Origin: Fimbriiglobus ruber
GTDB lineage: Bacteria > Planctomycetota > Planctomycetia > Gemmatales > Gemmataceae
Assembly: GCF_002197845.1 (NCBI RefSeq)
Contig: NZ_NIDE01000010.1
Span: 124,001 to 188,000, forward strand
DNA length: 64,000 nt
Reading direction: 5' to 3'
The translations under genes were made by a program, and so were the position numbers. The notes beneath the pieces were generated by a model that was not told the DNA's origin, made no database searches, and was given only the letters and a program-made list of their open reading frames with translations. This document shows positions 35,680 to 44,692 of the stretch, piece after piece. How positions within the stretch are numbered: position 1 is the stretch's first letter; each line of letters opens with the position of its first letter.

Positions 35680-36705
35680 CTATGTCGCGCTGCCCACCGT
35701 GGACAGCGCCCGGGCTTCCCCCAAGGGAGACTTTGCCTCCGCTCGTTTGAGATGGCTGGCGACGAACGCATCCAGGTCCTCGACGGGTATGTCGTAGTCG
35801 CTGGCAATGGACTCCCGGCTCTGGCCGCTGACTAGCATCTTCTGAATGTCGGACCAGTCATCTGGAGAGAGTGGTGAAGGCTTCCAGCGAGCGGCGGGGC
35901 TAATCGCGGTTACTCCACCGTCTACTGAGGTTTCTTCCATCGGGCGGTCAAGTTCCTGGTCGGAGCTATTCGGTTCCCCACGCTTCTCCAGCTTTTTCTT
36001 CTCCCAAAACCAGATACCGCTACACTGGCTCGCAGTTTTGCCGATCGCCTTTCCGATTTCCGCGTAGGATGCCCCCGCCTGCTTCATCTCGATCAGTTTC
36101 TGCTTCTGCCAAGGCTCCCACTGGTAGTTTGAACGAGGAACACCTTCCCGGGGTCCGCGGTTCTTTTCGATCCCGTGCTTTGCACGGAAACGGATAACGG
36201 TGTCACGACTGACACCGAGGTGCGTTCCGATCTCCTCGTCCGTCATGCTCTCAGCCAAGCGGCGAATCTCCTCGACTTGGTCATCTGAGATGGAAGTCGA
36301 CTTTTGAGGTGCCTTGGCCGTTACTGTCTGTTCGGGCTCCTCCCACGCTTGGTCCCGCTCCTCCTTGATCTCCGGGCGGACTTCCCGCTTGAATTCAGGA
36401 TTGTCTGCGAGCCTGGTGTTGAACGACCCGAGCTGCTTCAGGTCCTCAATGTCATTGAGGGCATCATTCAACAGGTAGGACTGGGCCTCGACCTCCTCAC
36501 GGAGTTGCTCCTCGCTTTTCCCGATCACGCCAAGCCCAAGGTCTTCGAGCTGCCTAATCGCCTGCTTAACCCGCTCAGGAATTTCTTTCTCGAAGAAGAG
36601 TGCCCAGCCCTTGATGATGCCGAGTTCGAGGTAAAACTGATTTTCGCTGGAAACTGTCACACGGCTTTCTCCCCAGCCCCTCGGCGCAACGGACGCGAAC
36701 TTCAT
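35680..36705 (-). CDS. multi-HTH DNA-binding protein
   Basis: 341 residues. Residues 1-110 are helical and coiled-coil-like. Three HTH segments follow: SISDDQVEEIRRLAESMTDE with IGTHLGVSRDTVIRFR, KQAGASYAEIGKAIGKTASQ, and SGQSRESIASDYDIPVEDL. They resemble Myb/GcrA-like or homeodomain-like HTHs. It is divergent from the overlapping small-gene operon at 36.9 kb and may regulate it; that is inference. Confidence 0.75.
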   Translation of the reverse strand: MKFASVAPRGWGESRVTVSSENQFYLELGIIKGWALFFEKEIPERVKQAIRQLEDLGLGVIGKSEEQLREEVEAQSYLLNDALNDIEDLKQLGSFNTRLADNPEFKREVRPEIKEERDQAWEEPEQTVTAKAPQKSTSISDDQVEEIRRLAESMTDEEIGTHLGVSRDTVIRFRAKHGIEKNRGPREGVPRSNYQWEPWQKQKLIEMKQAGASYAEIGKAIGKTASQCSGIWFWEKKKLEKRGEPNSSDQELDRPMEETSVDGGVTAISPAARWKPSPLSPDDWSDIQKMLVSGQSRESIASDYDIPVEDLDAFVASHLKRAEAKSPLGEARALSTVGSAT

Positions 36706-36842
36706 GCTGGTGAAACTGCGCCCGTTGCGCGGAGAGGCCGTCTAGAGATGATCACCAGCGGGGAGAGAGTAGTTCGGCAGAAGGCGAAGCGCAATATGGC
36801 AGATGTGCAACAGGCGAACATTCGAAGAAAGTGCTTTACAGA

Positions 36843-36868
36843 GAAATGCGTTTCGTGATATGCATTTC
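36843..36868. promoter_or_regulatory. inverted repeat before the small-gene operon
   Basis: GAAATGC (36843-36849) and GCATTTC (36862-36868) flank 12 bp just ahead of the ATG at 36871. AT-rich surroundings fit an operator or leader hairpin. A 36-codon frame at 36748-36858 overlaps it; whether that is translated is unclear. Confidence 0.35.
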
Positions 36869-36870
36869 AG

Positions 36871-37011
36871 ATGAACGCAAAAAAGCACATCGGTATCTGC
36901 AAAGATTGTGGGCGAGGTTTCAAGGCTGTAAGGGAATGGCAGCGTTTCTGCTCGGCGCTCTGCCGTCTTAGGGCCTATCGGAAGAGAAAACAGCAGGGAG
37001 GCAAGCCATGA
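36871..37011 (+). CDS. 46-residue zinc-ribbon-like protein
   Basis: ATG 36871 to TGA 37009-37011. CKDCGRGF and FCSALCRLRAYRKRK give a C-x2-C...C-x3-C pattern with a basic tail, like small MYM/treble-clef-type nucleic acid binders. It overlaps the next gene as ATGA. Confidence 0.65.
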   Translation: MNAKKHIGICKDCGRGFKAVREWQRFCSALCRLRAYRKRKQQGGKP

Positions 37012-37313
37012 ACCAACTCACCGACTGGAAACGCTGCTACGCGCTCTGGGGCGCCTGGATGTACCACGAGGCCGCGGAAAGCTGTTACGACGCCAGGGCT
37101 GCGGATGCGGCGAAGGAGCCCTACCTGAAAGAGAGCATTGCCTACCTGGAGAAATACGGGGTGCTGTTCAACCCTGAATGCGAGCCGGAGACGAGCATCC
37201 TGGAGGATATCGAGGAACTCGGCCAGCGGTTGCTTTATGGGAAGTACCTGGATAGCTGTCGGGGTCCGGCGGTGGAGTTCGAGGAGTGGGTGGCGTCTGG
37301 GGCAGCAGCATGA
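37008..37313 (+). CDS. unknown helical protein
   Basis: 101 residues, acidic and helical, with aromatic-rich N-terminus (WKRCYALWGAWMYHEAAE) and ILEDIEELGQRLLYGKYL. Four-nt ATGA overlaps at both ends place it firmly in the operon. No family recognised. Confidence 0.6.
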   Translation: MNQLTDWKRCYALWGAWMYHEAAESCYDARAADAAKEPYLKESIAYLEKYGVLFNPECEPETSILEDIEELGQRLLYGKYLDSCRGPAVEFEEWVASGAAA

Positions 37314-37447
37314 CCGGCGCGATAGCGACGGCCTGCTTTTGGATCCTTTTTAATCAGAAATACCCGGAGTCTTGGGTTGCGAACGCTGTCAAGGCTCTCT
37401 TCGCGGTGCTAATAATATCTGTTTTTGATGTGTGGTTTTCCCGATGA
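37310..37447 (+). CDS. 45-residue membrane peptide
   Basis: ATG 37310 to TGA 37445-37447, overlapping both neighbours by 4 nt. One long hydrophobic helix (AVKALFAVLIISVFDVWF) with a Trp/Phe-rich N-terminal segment. Function unknown. Confidence 0.5.
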   Translation: MTGAIATACFWILFNQKYPESWVANAVKALFAVLIISVFDVWFSR

Positions 37448-37677
37448 TCCCGATCCCCTACCCCATCATCGTTCCGCGAGCCACTCCGCCAACGACTCCT
37501 CCCGTTGAAGGCCATCTCGCCATTCTCCGACGCCTGTTCCTACGGTCCGAAGCGAAGAACGGGGTTCTGACTCCGCACGAGTCGCAACTCGGCCTGGAGA
37601 GTGTTGCGGCTCTGGAGCGGATGCTTGACGATAGACACGCTGAACAATTGAGGCAAGGAGGCCACAACCATGATTAA
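37444..37677 (+). CDS. small protein of unknown function
   Basis: 77 residues from ATG 37444 (ATGA overlap). Pro-rich start (MIPIPYPIIVPRATPPTTPP), then an amphipathic helical part (ILRRLFLRSE, ALERMLDDRHAEQL). It overlaps the next start by 8 nt. Confidence 0.55.
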   Translation: MIPIPYPIIVPRATPPTTPPVEGHLAILRRLFLRSEAKNGVLTPHESQLGLESVAALERMLDDRHAEQLRQGGHNHD

Positions 37678-37891
37678 TTACTCGTTGAAAACAAAGCACA
37701 AAAGCGCGGCGACACGACTCCTTGGGATTGGCGTTCCATTCTGCGGCTGGTTACTGCTTTCCTATGGGTTGGATCTCGATTTCTGCGTTGCGGCCGGTGG
37801 TTCGATTTTGGTTGGCTGGGTGATTGGCGGTATTCATTTCATCGTGCAGGAGCTGGATACGGCTCATGTCGTATTGCTCAAGGAGGACTGA
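37670..37891 (+). CDS. two-helix membrane protein
   Basis: 73 residues with two hydrophobic helices (LLGIGVPFCGWLLLSYGL and CVAAGGSILVGWVIGGIHF) and a short acidic tail. AGGAGG precedes the ATG. No family recognised; it resembles holin-sized accessory proteins only in topology. Confidence 0.5.
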   Translation: MINYSLKTKHKSAATRLLGIGVPFCGWLLLSYGLDLDFCVAAGGSILVGWVIGGIHFIVQELDTAHVVLLKED

Positions 37892-37895
37892 AGGC

Positions 37896-38093
37896 ATGAC
37901 TGAGTCGCTTTTGATTGCTTGGTACGCCTTTGGGTGGGTTGGGGTAGCGTGCTGCGCCATCGACATGGGCTGCGTTTCACTTTTTGGATTGCTCGGGTTA
38001 CTCGCGTGCGGACCGATCTCAGCCTTTACGGGCTTGATGATCTTGGCCTGCAATCACTTCTACCTTAACCCCATTCTTTGGCGGAAGCCGTGA
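37896..38093 (+). CDS. two-helix membrane protein
   Basis: 65 residues from ATG 37896, 4 nt after the previous stop, with AGGAGG in the preceding gene end. Almost wholly hydrophobic (two helices, three Cys), ending LNPILWRKP. Function unknown. Confidence 0.5.
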   Translation: MTESLLIAWYAFGWVGVACCAIDMGCVSLFGLLGLLACGPISAFTGLMILACNHFYLNPILWRKP

Positions 38094-38269
38094 GCGGATT
38101 CGTCGAACACCGCCTGATCCCTCAGCCTGACGGGAGCTTCATCGACTGGGGTAGGAACGCCACGATCAACGGGGTTCGGGGTTTTGGACCGGCACGGTAC
38201 TACGGCGGGGAGGCGGCGGAGGTTCTTCGTGTGCTGCTTCGATATTCGGGGAAGGAGTCAAGGGGATGA
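38090..38269 (+). CDS. small protein of unknown function
   Basis: 59 residues from GTG 38090 (GTGA overlap with the previous stop; an upstream TTG at 38078 is less likely). Sequence GFVEHRLIPQPDGSFIDWGR looks beta-rich. Coupled to the methyltransferase-like gene by ATGA. Confidence 0.5.
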   Translation: MSGFVEHRLIPQPDGSFIDWGRNATINGVRGFGPARYYGGEAAEVLRVLLRYSGKESRG

Positions 38270-38808
38270 GCAATAATGTGACAGACGACAAATCCATCAA
38301 GGAATTGCTTGATGAGCATTACAACGCTTTTGAAGGATGCGAAGCCCTGCACGAATATACGCAGCGGCACAACGTCCAGTCGCAGGCGGTCCTGACCATC
38401 GACACGGAAGAACGCGCTTTCCTCATGTCCGAGTATCTGCGCCCGCAAATCGAAGGGAAAACGGTGGTGGAAATCGGCGGCGGCATCGGGCTGCTGGCCA
38501 TGTATATGGGGCAAATAGCCAAGCGGGTGTATTGCATCGAGGCGAACCCCGTCTGGTCCTCAGTGTTCCTGGCTTGCCTGATAAAAGACAAGCCCAGGAA
38601 CGTGAGCTTCCTGTTCGGCGCGGCAGATGAGTTTATAGGGGATATCAGTGGCGACGTGGCCCTGTTCCTTACCCATTCCGGCGTGAACAGTATGAAGCTT
38701 GTAGCCGCCAACTTCGCGCCGATCGTGATCGACGTACATGGCCAGATGATTGCGGAGAATCCAGAGGCTTTCGACAAGTTTGCGAGCGAACTGAGGTTGG
38801 TAGCATGA
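38266..38808 (+). CDS. class I SAM-dependent methyltransferase-like protein
   Basis: 180 residues. Motif I VVEIGGGIGLLAMYMGQ at about 65-81, motif II acidic strand end RVYCIEANP, later VALFLTHSG and an APIVIDVHG strand. This is the Rossmann core of FkbM-like or tRNA-type methyltransferases; no substrate domain is visible. Four-nt overlaps on both sides. A distant decarboxylase-like or inactive role cannot be excluded. Confidence 0.7.
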   Translation: MSNNVTDDKSIKELLDEHYNAFEGCEALHEYTQRHNVQSQAVLTIDTEERAFLMSEYLRPQIEGKTVVEIGGGIGLLAMYMGQIAKRVYCIEANPVWSSVFLACLIKDKPRNVSFLFGAADEFIGDISGDVALFLTHSGVNSMKLVAANFAPIVIDVHGQMIAENPEAFDKFASELRLVA

Positions 38809-39194
38809 CCGAAAGATTACCTATCACGAACTCCAGCCAAGTCACTCCACTTTCCCCCGATCAGATCACCGCCTCTCGCGACCGGCTCGTCTCTGAAGGC
38901 TTCCATCCCTCGTCAAAAGCCGTGAGGGTTCATGACCAACTACTGGAGTTGTTCGCTACCCAGGAGGTGAATACCGAGGGAGCCGTGGCGTCGATTGGGG
39001 ATCTTCAGGATGAGTGCGAGAGGCTCCAGGGCCAGGTAGAGCGGTTGAAGAGAGCCGCGGTAACCGCTGTCGTTCCTCTGGAGGTGTTGAAGCTGTCCAG
39101 CTCGGTGAAGTTGCTGTGCCCAGGGTTACGGGAAGCGGTAGCCGAGGGGATTCAGGCAGTGAGAGAAGTAATCACAGAAAGTGAGGATAAATGA
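38805..39194 (+). CDS. coiled-coil protein of unknown function
   Basis: 129 residues. Central coiled coil (IGDLQDECERLQGQVERLKR) followed by an amphipathic C-terminal helix. Linked to both neighbours by ATGA. No family recognised. Confidence 0.55.
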   Translation: MTERLPITNSSQVTPLSPDQITASRDRLVSEGFHPSSKAVRVHDQLLELFATQEVNTEGAVASIGDLQDECERLQGQVERLKRAAVTAVVPLEVLKLSSSVKLLCPGLREAVAEGIQAVREVITESEDK

Positions 39195-39757
39195 CTGAAG
39201 CGTTCCCGTTAGCATGGCCCTCCGGAAAACCCCGGACCCGTAATCCCCAACGAAGCCGGTTTGATGTCTCGTTTGCCACGGCTCGCGACTGCCTTCTCCA
39301 TGAGATCCGGCTGCTCGGTGGAACCCTTCCAGTCCTATCCACGAACATCCCGCTTCGCCGCGACGGTTTGCCCTACGCGAATCAACCTCAACCCTCTGAT
39401 CGGGGTGTGGCGGTTTACTTCACCCACAAGGGCCAACAGATGTGCTTCTGCTGCGACCGTTGGGATTCTGTCGCAGACAACGTCCAGGCGATCCGAAAGA
39501 CGATAGAGGCGCTTCGGGGAATCGAACGTTGGGGAACCGGGGACATGGTGCAACAGGCGTTTACCGGCTTCGTCGCGTTGCCCAGTAATTCGCCGTGGGA
39601 CGTTTTGGGTCTGAAGGCAGGGGCAAATCGATCGGAAGTCGAAGTCGCTTATCGCGAGAAGGCCAAAAGTTGTCATCCCGACAGGCCCAGCGGCAGCCAC
39701 GAACAGATGGCTCGACTGAACGCGGCTCGGGACGTGTTGCTGAGGAGAGTGGGATGA
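39191..39757 (+). CDS. J-domain (DnaJ-like) protein
   Basis: 188 residues. The C-terminal 55 form a J-domain: WDVLGLKAGANRSEVEVAYR, HPD in KSCHPDRPSG, and ARLNAARDVLL. The N-terminal part has a small beta domain with QMCFCCDRWDSVADNVQAI. J-proteins recruit and stimulate DnaK/Hsp70; mobile elements use them for replication-complex remodelling. Embedded in the ATGA-linked operon. Confidence 0.82.
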   Translation: MTEAFPLAWPSGKPRTRNPQRSRFDVSFATARDCLLHEIRLLGGTLPVLSTNIPLRRDGLPYANQPQPSDRGVAVYFTHKGQQMCFCCDRWDSVADNVQAIRKTIEALRGIERWGTGDMVQQAFTGFVALPSNSPWDVLGLKAGANRSEVEVAYREKAKSCHPDRPSGSHEQMARLNAARDVLLRRVG

Positions 39758-40011
39758 CCGATCCAAACCCCAAATCAACCGAACACATCCCGCAAGACCC
39801 GGTTGTTGAGAACGCGCTCCTTCGAGCCGCATTGTGGCTGGCGACGAAATCGCTGAAACGATACCACGATGCGAAGCACACCAAGGTTGAGGCGGAAATC
39901 GATGGATCACCCCGTTTCCAGGTCATCGTGACGGAGGAAGCCCGGCAGAAGGCGGCGGACGCGATTGCGCGAGCGGAGGGAATGCTTCAGGGGAAGGGTC
40001 GAGGGTTGTGA
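39754..40011 (+). CDS. small protein of unknown function
   Basis: 85 residues from ATG 39754 (ATGA overlap; the frame also runs back to 39595 inside the J-protein gene). Helical C-terminus rich in Ala/Glu/Lys (EEARQKAADAIARAEGML). Overlaps the next gene by GTGA. Confidence 0.55.
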   Translation: MTDPNPKSTEHIPQDPVVENALLRAALWLATKSLKRYHDAKHTKVEAEIDGSPRFQVIVTEEARQKAADAIARAEGMLQGKGRGL

Positions 40012-40283
40012 CGCTGGCCTTCACCTCTCTCGGTACGTCACCGCTCACGGGGAAAGCCGCGGTTGATCAATGTATCGCGATGAAGAGGCAACTTCGGTCC
40101 GTCCTGCCGTTCATCGACGGAGCCTCGGCGATGATAGTAACGGATGCGGAGAGTCAGAGGTGTGAGGTGAGAGCGGTGTATGACAGGGGGGATAAATACG
40201 CAGTTGCGTGGGCCACGAGGGCCGCAGAGGTCTCGCCAGAGATATGGGAGACAATGGCGAAGAGGAGAAGGGAGAGGGAGTAA
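40008..40283 (+). CDS. small protein of unknown function
   Basis: 91 residues from GTG 40008. Contains a strand pair (SAMIVTDAESQRCEVRAVYD) and a basic tail (AKRRRERE). Last gene of the coupled operon; a dispersed repeat follows directly after the stop. Confidence 0.55.
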   Translation: MTLAFTSLGTSPLTGKAAVDQCIAMKRQLRSVLPFIDGASAMIVTDAESQRCEVRAVYDRGDKYAVAWATRAAEVSPEIWETMAKRRRERE

Positions 40284-40284
40284 G

Positions 40285-40374
40285 GTTTTGGGCGTCCCGG
40301 CTGGCGCCGTCGCGTCCTGCGCGGGTTCCGTCGCTGCGCGACCGCTTCGCGCCGCTACGACCGCTGACGCGAGG
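40285..40374 (+). repeat. dispersed GGGCGTC repeat, copy b
   Basis: TTTTGGGCGTCCCGGCT right after the stop of the operon, GC-rich palindromic middle, ends CCGCTGACGCGAGG. Its start and end carry complementary GCGTC/GACGC. Confidence 0.7.
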
Positions 40375-40428
40375 AAAACAAACAATGCCGATACCGTACT
40401 GCGTAGGGGTGCGATCTGGAAATAGGTC

Positions 40429-41493
40429 TCATTCCGGCTGCGTAACGGCCTCGAAGAACGTCCGCACCAGTTCTGGATCGAGTCCGCCCCCGGCTGCGTC
40501 GGCGACCATCACCTCCCGGCACCGTGCGTGCGGCATGGCCACGCGATACGGTCGGTCGCTCGCCAAAGCGTCATACACGTCGGCCACCGCCAGAACCCGA
40601 ACGATGAGCGGGAGCTGGCTGCCCGCAAGGCCGTCCGGGTATCCCTTCCCATCCACCCGCTCGTGGTGCCACCGGATCAGTGGGATCAGATCCCGGGCCG
40701 AGCGGAGCGGCTCAACGATGCGGGCCCCGTCCGCCGGGTGCCGCTTGATCAATTCGTACTCGTCGGGCGTCAGCCGACCGGGTTTGTCGAGCACGGCATC
40801 CGGGGTGCTGATCTTCCCGATGTCGTGGATGGCGGCCCCTCGGCGCAAGGTATCGACCTCGCATGCACCGAGCCCGAGTCGCTTCGCCAAGGCGTGGGCG
40901 TATCGGGCTACCCGGTCCGAGTGGCCCTGAGTGAAGGGGGACTTCGCCTCGATGGCCCGGGCCAGGGCAAACATCACGGACTCGGCCGAGTCGAGGGCGT
41001 CCACTAGCTCCTTCTGCCGCAGTAGGGACCGGCACCGGGCCGCGACCTCCACGTTCGGGAACGGCTTGGTCAGGAACTCATCGGCCCCGAGATCCCAGGC
41101 TCGCACGCGGGCGTCGGCGGCCCCAGTACCAGTCAGCACCAGGACCGGTAACAGGCGCGTGCCCGGGTCGGTCTTGAGCCGGCGGCACACCTCGAACCCG
41201 CCCATCCGGGGCATGTCGAGGTCCAGAACCACCAAGTCTGGGCGATGCTCGGCCACCTGGTCCAGCGCGACCTCGCCGTCGGTGGCGATCGCCACGTCGT
41301 GCCCCTCTGCCTCCAGCACCCGGCGGAGCAGGTCGGCGATCGCGGGCTCATCGTCCACGACCAGGATCAGGCGGCGCGGTCCGGCGTGCGTGGTGATGCG
41401 CGGCTCCCAGAAGTTAATGTTCGGCGCGGTCCGCGAGTTGCGGGCCGGTCCCAGCTTTAGAAGTGCCCGCTTCTGTAGCGTCCAACACCTCAC
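40429..41493 (-). CDS. response regulator with HD-GYP domain
   Basis: 354 residues. REC domain (LILVVDDE, phosphoacceptor in LVVLDLDMP, KPF near 125), then an HD-GYP phosphodiesterase: AAIHDIGKIS with HD, HHERVDGKGYPDGL with the GYP triad, DVYDALASDRPYR. It should hydrolyse c-di-GMP when phosphorylated. The kinase gene upstream overlaps the listed GTG start by 80 bp; no ATG exists closer to the REC domain, and an ATT or ATC start after 41415 is the alternative. The pair forms a two-component system. Confidence 0.9.
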   Translation of the reverse strand: MRCWTLQKRALLKLGPARNSRTAPNINFWEPRITTHAGPRRLILVVDDEPAIADLLRRVLEAEGHDVAIATDGEVALDQVAEHRPDLVVLDLDMPRMGGFEVCRRLKTDPGTRLLPVLVLTGTGAADARVRAWDLGADEFLTKPFPNVEVAARCRSLLRQKELVDALDSAESVMFALARAIEAKSPFTQGHSDRVARYAHALAKRLGLGACEVDTLRRGAAIHDIGKISTPDAVLDKPGRLTPDEYELIKRHPADGARIVEPLRSARDLIPLIRWHHERVDGKGYPDGLAGSQLPLIVRVLAVADVYDALASDRPYRVAMPHARCREVMVADAAGGGLDPELVRTFFEAVTQPE

Positions 41494-44254
41494 GTACCTT
41501 GAACGTGAGAGCGACGGGGGAGAATGGCTTCTGGAGGAAGTTTACCCCCTCTCGAAGAATCCCGTGGCGGATGACCGCGTCGTCGGTGTACCCTGACACG
41601 AAGAGCACCCGCACTTCGGGGTGTCGCTGAGTCACGCGCTCCGCTACGAGCAGCCCACCCGGACCGGGCATCACTACGTCGGTGATCAGCAGGTGGATGG
41701 GGGCAGCGCGGCCCGTCGCCAGTCTCACCGCATCGTCCCCTTCCGCCGCTTCGAGGACGGTGTACCCGCACTCGCTCAGCACATGACGGGTCAGGCCGCG
41801 AACCCCGTGGTCGTCTTCGACCAGGAGGATCGTTTCCGCACCTCGCGGCGAGACTCGGAGCCCACGAGCGATCATTGACCCGCTGGGCAGTCGCTCCGCC
41901 CGGGGCAGGTAGACCTTGAACGTGGTCCCGACCCCGACTTCGGAATATACGCCCACATGCCCGCCACTCTGCTTCACGATCCCGTACACGGTGGCCAGAC
42001 CGAGCCCAGTCCCCTTTCCGACCTCCTTGGTCGTGAAGAATGGCTCGAAGATGCGAGCAATAACATCGGGTGGGATCCCGTTGCCTGTATCCGTCACGCT
42101 TAAGAGTGCGAAAGGGCCAGAGCGAGCCTCCGGATGCGCCTGCACGTAGGACTCGTCCAGTTCCACGTTCCGGGTCTCGATCGTGAGCCGCCCACCTGTC
42201 GGCATTGCGTCCTGGGCGTTGACCGCCAGGTTCATCAGTACCTGCTCGACCTGACCGGGGTCGGCGCGGACCGCCCACAGGTTGGGGGTCAGGGTCGTAG
42301 TAAGCCGGACATCTTCCCCGAGCAGGCGGCGGAGCATCTGCTCGGTGTCGGTCACAATCTCGTTGAGGACAAGGACACGCGGGGCCAGCACCTGCTGCCG
42401 ACTGAACGCGAGGAGTTGGCGGGTCAGCCCGGCCGACCGCTCGCCGGCCTTGAAAATCTGGGTGACCATATGCCGTGACGGGTCGTCCAGCGGAAGAGAC
42501 TGGAGGAGAATCTCGCTGTACCCATTGATGATAGTGAGCAGATTGTTGAAATCGTGCGCGACGCCGCCGGCAAGTTGGCCGATGGCCTCCATCTTCTGGA
42601 CATGTCGAAACTTCTCCTCTAGTTTCTTCCGCTCGGTCACGTTCACCTGCACGCCCACGAAGTGCGTCAGAATCCCCGTCTCATCACGGACCGGAGAGAC
42701 CGATAGTTCGTTCCAGAACGGTGTCCCGTTTTTCTGGTAGTTCAGCACTTCGACCGTACACGGCTCCCCAGCACGGACCGCTTCGCGCACCCGGGCCACC
42801 GCCTCAAGGTCTGTATCCTTGCCCTGGAGGAATCGGCAGTTGCGCCCGAGGACCTCGCCGACTTTGTACCCGGTCATCTGCACGAAACCGGGACTTGCGT
42901 ATACGATCGGGTTGTCGGGCTGCTTCGGGTCGGTGATCAGGATGCCCTGGGTCACTGCCCCGATCACTCGGTTCCGCATCCAAAGGACGTCTTCCGTGCG
43001 TTTCCGCTCAGTGATGTCGCGGATGTTACACTGGATCACCCGATCCCGGCCCACGTCGTACACATTACTGACGAATTCCACTTGGATGGGGCGCCCGTCC
43101 TTAGTCGCGAGCGGGAGGTCGTCGTACCGAATGTAGCCCTTCTCCTGGAGCGTCCGGAACGCCGCCTTGTTCGATTCGACGTCCCGGAATAGGCCGATCT
43201 CCCATAACTCCTTACCTAGCAGCTCATCGTGACGGTAGCCGAGTAGGTTCGCGAGGAACGGATTCACGTCGAACACCTGACGCGACACCGCGTCGACGAT
43301 CAAAATCCCGTCCTGGGCCGCCTCGAACAGCCGCCGATATCTGGATTCGGTGGACGTCAGGGACTCTTCCATTCCCCTCCGGTCGTCGATGTCGGTGGAG
43401 ATCCCGACCCACTCCGTCCCCTCGGTGCTTTCCAGTGCCGTCCCCTGAGAGAGGAACCACCGGTAGACCCCGTCGGCCCGGCGCAATCGATACTCGATGG
43501 CGTATGGATCGCGGCTCGACTTGCACCGGTCCCAGGCGGCGATCGCTCCCGCCACATCGTCGGGATGGAGGGCGTCGTGCCAGTTGTCGGCCGCAACGTC
43601 TTTTGGGGTCTGACCGGTGTACTCGTACCACCGGCGGTTGTACAGCAGTGGCTTCCCGGTGGCGTCGTACATAAACACCAGAGCGGGGATCGACTCGATC
43701 AGTGTCCGGTATCGCTCCTCGTTCCGTTGCAGCGTCCGCTCCGCCCGCTTCCGCTGGCAGATGTCGCGGCCTATGTCCGAGATCCCCACCAGCCGACCGT
43801 CCGTGTCCAGGATCGGGGAGAAAGTCACCGCGACGTCGATGCGCTCGCCGTCCCGATGGATCCGGACCGTCTCGAAGTGTTCCGCGTGCTTTCCGGCGGA
43901 CAGCCGGGTGGTGATCCCATCCAACTCGTTGGCCTTCTCCGGTGGCACCAAGAAGGACTCGTGCCGGCCGATCGCTTCGGACGCGGTCCATCCATAGAGC
44001 CGCCCGGCCGCCGGGTTCCAACTCGTGAGCACACCGTCGAGGGTTTCGGAGAAGATGGCGTCGTCGGCCCATTCCACGACGGCGGCCATATTAGCCGACA
44101 TGCCCCGCGCATCCTCGGATAGGTTGAGCCTTTGGGACGGAATCTCGGGAGTTGAGGCGTCCTGCGGTTTCATGTCCAGTCCTCGGTGCGGATCGGCGTC
44201 CCGATCCCGCCCACGGCGAAACACTTCAGGAGAAGACGAGCCGCTTGTTGACAT
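41414..44254 (-). CDS. LOV/PAS hybrid histidine kinase
   Basis: About 946 residues from the Met at 44254 (a TTG at 44359 and a Met at 44173 are alternatives). Four PAS domains; the fourth is a LOV domain with GRNCRFLQG (flavin-adduct Cys about 473), [18 protein letters not shown] and FVGVQVNVT, covering the FMN-contacting Asn, Asn and Gln. Then HisKA ([11 protein letters not shown], His about 567), HATPase ([26 protein letters not shown]) and a C-terminal REC (LITDVVMP, Asp about 859). A soluble blue-light sensor kinase; the HD-GYP regulator downstream is its probable output. Confidence 0.92.
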   Translation of the reverse strand: MSTSGSSSPEVFRRGRDRDADPHRGLDMKPQDASTPEIPSQRLNLSEDARGMSANMAAVVEWADDAIFSETLDGVLTSWNPAAGRLYGWTASEAIGRHESFLVPPEKANELDGITTRLSAGKHAEHFETVRIHRDGERIDVAVTFSPILDTDGRLVGISDIGRDICQRKRAERTLQRNEERYRTLIESIPALVFMYDATGKPLLYNRRWYEYTGQTPKDVAADNWHDALHPDDVAGAIAAWDRCKSSRDPYAIEYRLRRADGVYRWFLSQGTALESTEGTEWVGISTDIDDRRGMEESLTSTESRYRRLFEAAQDGILIVDAVSRQVFDVNPFLANLLGYRHDELLGKELWEIGLFRDVESNKAAFRTLQEKGYIRYDDLPLATKDGRPIQVEFVSNVYDVGRDRVIQCNIRDITERKRTEDVLWMRNRVIGAVTQGILITDPKQPDNPIVYASPGFVQMTGYKVGEVLGRNCRFLQGKDTDLEAVARVREAVRAGEPCTVEVLNYQKNGTPFWNELSVSPVRDETGILTHFVGVQVNVTERKKLEEKFRHVQKMEAIGQLAGGVAHDFNNLLTIINGYSEILLQSLPLDDPSRHMVTQIFKAGERSAGLTRQLLAFSRQQVLAPRVLVLNEIVTDTEQMLRRLLGEDVRLTTTLTPNLWAVRADPGQVEQVLMNLAVNAQDAMPTGGRLTIETRNVELDESYVQAHPEARSGPFALLSVTDTGNGIPPDVIARIFEPFFTTKEVGKGTGLGLATVYGIVKQSGGHVGVYSEVGVGTTFKVYLPRAERLPSGSMIARGLRVSPRGAETILLVEDDHGVRGLTRHVLSECGYTVLEAAEGDDAVRLATGRAAPIHLLITDVVMPGPGGLLVAERVTQRHPEVRVLFVSGYTDDAVIRHGILREGVNFLQKPFSPVALTFKVREVLDATEAGTSKAGTGPQLADRAEH

Positions 44255-44529
44255 GACGGACCCCGTGCGAAGGACAGTCAGATCACGAAGCAGATCATCT
44301 AAACTGGAAGGAATGATAAGGACGGAGTTGTCAGAACGCAAACGCCAATTTTTATGCAAGTGCCAATAAGCGAAGGGGAAGAGCAGAGAAGGGGGTCATT
44401 GAAGTCCCTGAATTCCAAGCGAATGGAAATCTCCGAGATATGTGCCCCTCCCGCTATAAAGCGGCAAGGAAGGAGTGAGGAGGAGTTGTCGGGCATGAAT
44501 GGTGATCTTGGGAAGGTTTGGGAACCTTT
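44255..44529. other. intergenic region
   Basis: No convincing gene. The plus-strand frame here has poor coding character. A hairpin GGGAAGGTT/AACCTTTCCC with one bulge (44511-44533) precedes a diverged dispersed repeat. Kinase promoter elements should lie here. Confidence 0.4.
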
Positions 44530-44590
44530 CCCTTTGGCGTCGGGTGCGCTTTTTCCGGTCCTACTGCCCCTACGACCGCTGACACAAGGA
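44530..44590 (+). repeat. dispersed GGGCGTC repeat, diverged copy c
   Basis: CTTTGGCGTCGGGTG at the start and CTACGACCGCTGACACAAGG at the end match copy b (CTACGACCGCTGACGCGAGG), with a shorter middle. Confidence 0.5.
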
Positions 44591-44692
44591 AGAATTAGTG
44601 ACGTTGTTGCGGAGGATTGAGGAAAGCACGCTCCGGGAAAAATCGTTCCCGTATAAAAGTAGGGCTGACCCAATAACCAGAGATTAAACGCG

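Noticed and set aside
36304-36858. 184-codon plus-strand ORF over the multi-HTH gene
   Set aside because: Mostly antisense shadow of the HTH protein; only the last 36 codons after ATG 36748 lie outside and are too weak to call.
44354-44620. 88-codon plus-strand ORF upstream of the LOV kinase
   Set aside because: It runs through a hairpin and a dispersed repeat and has no coding character.
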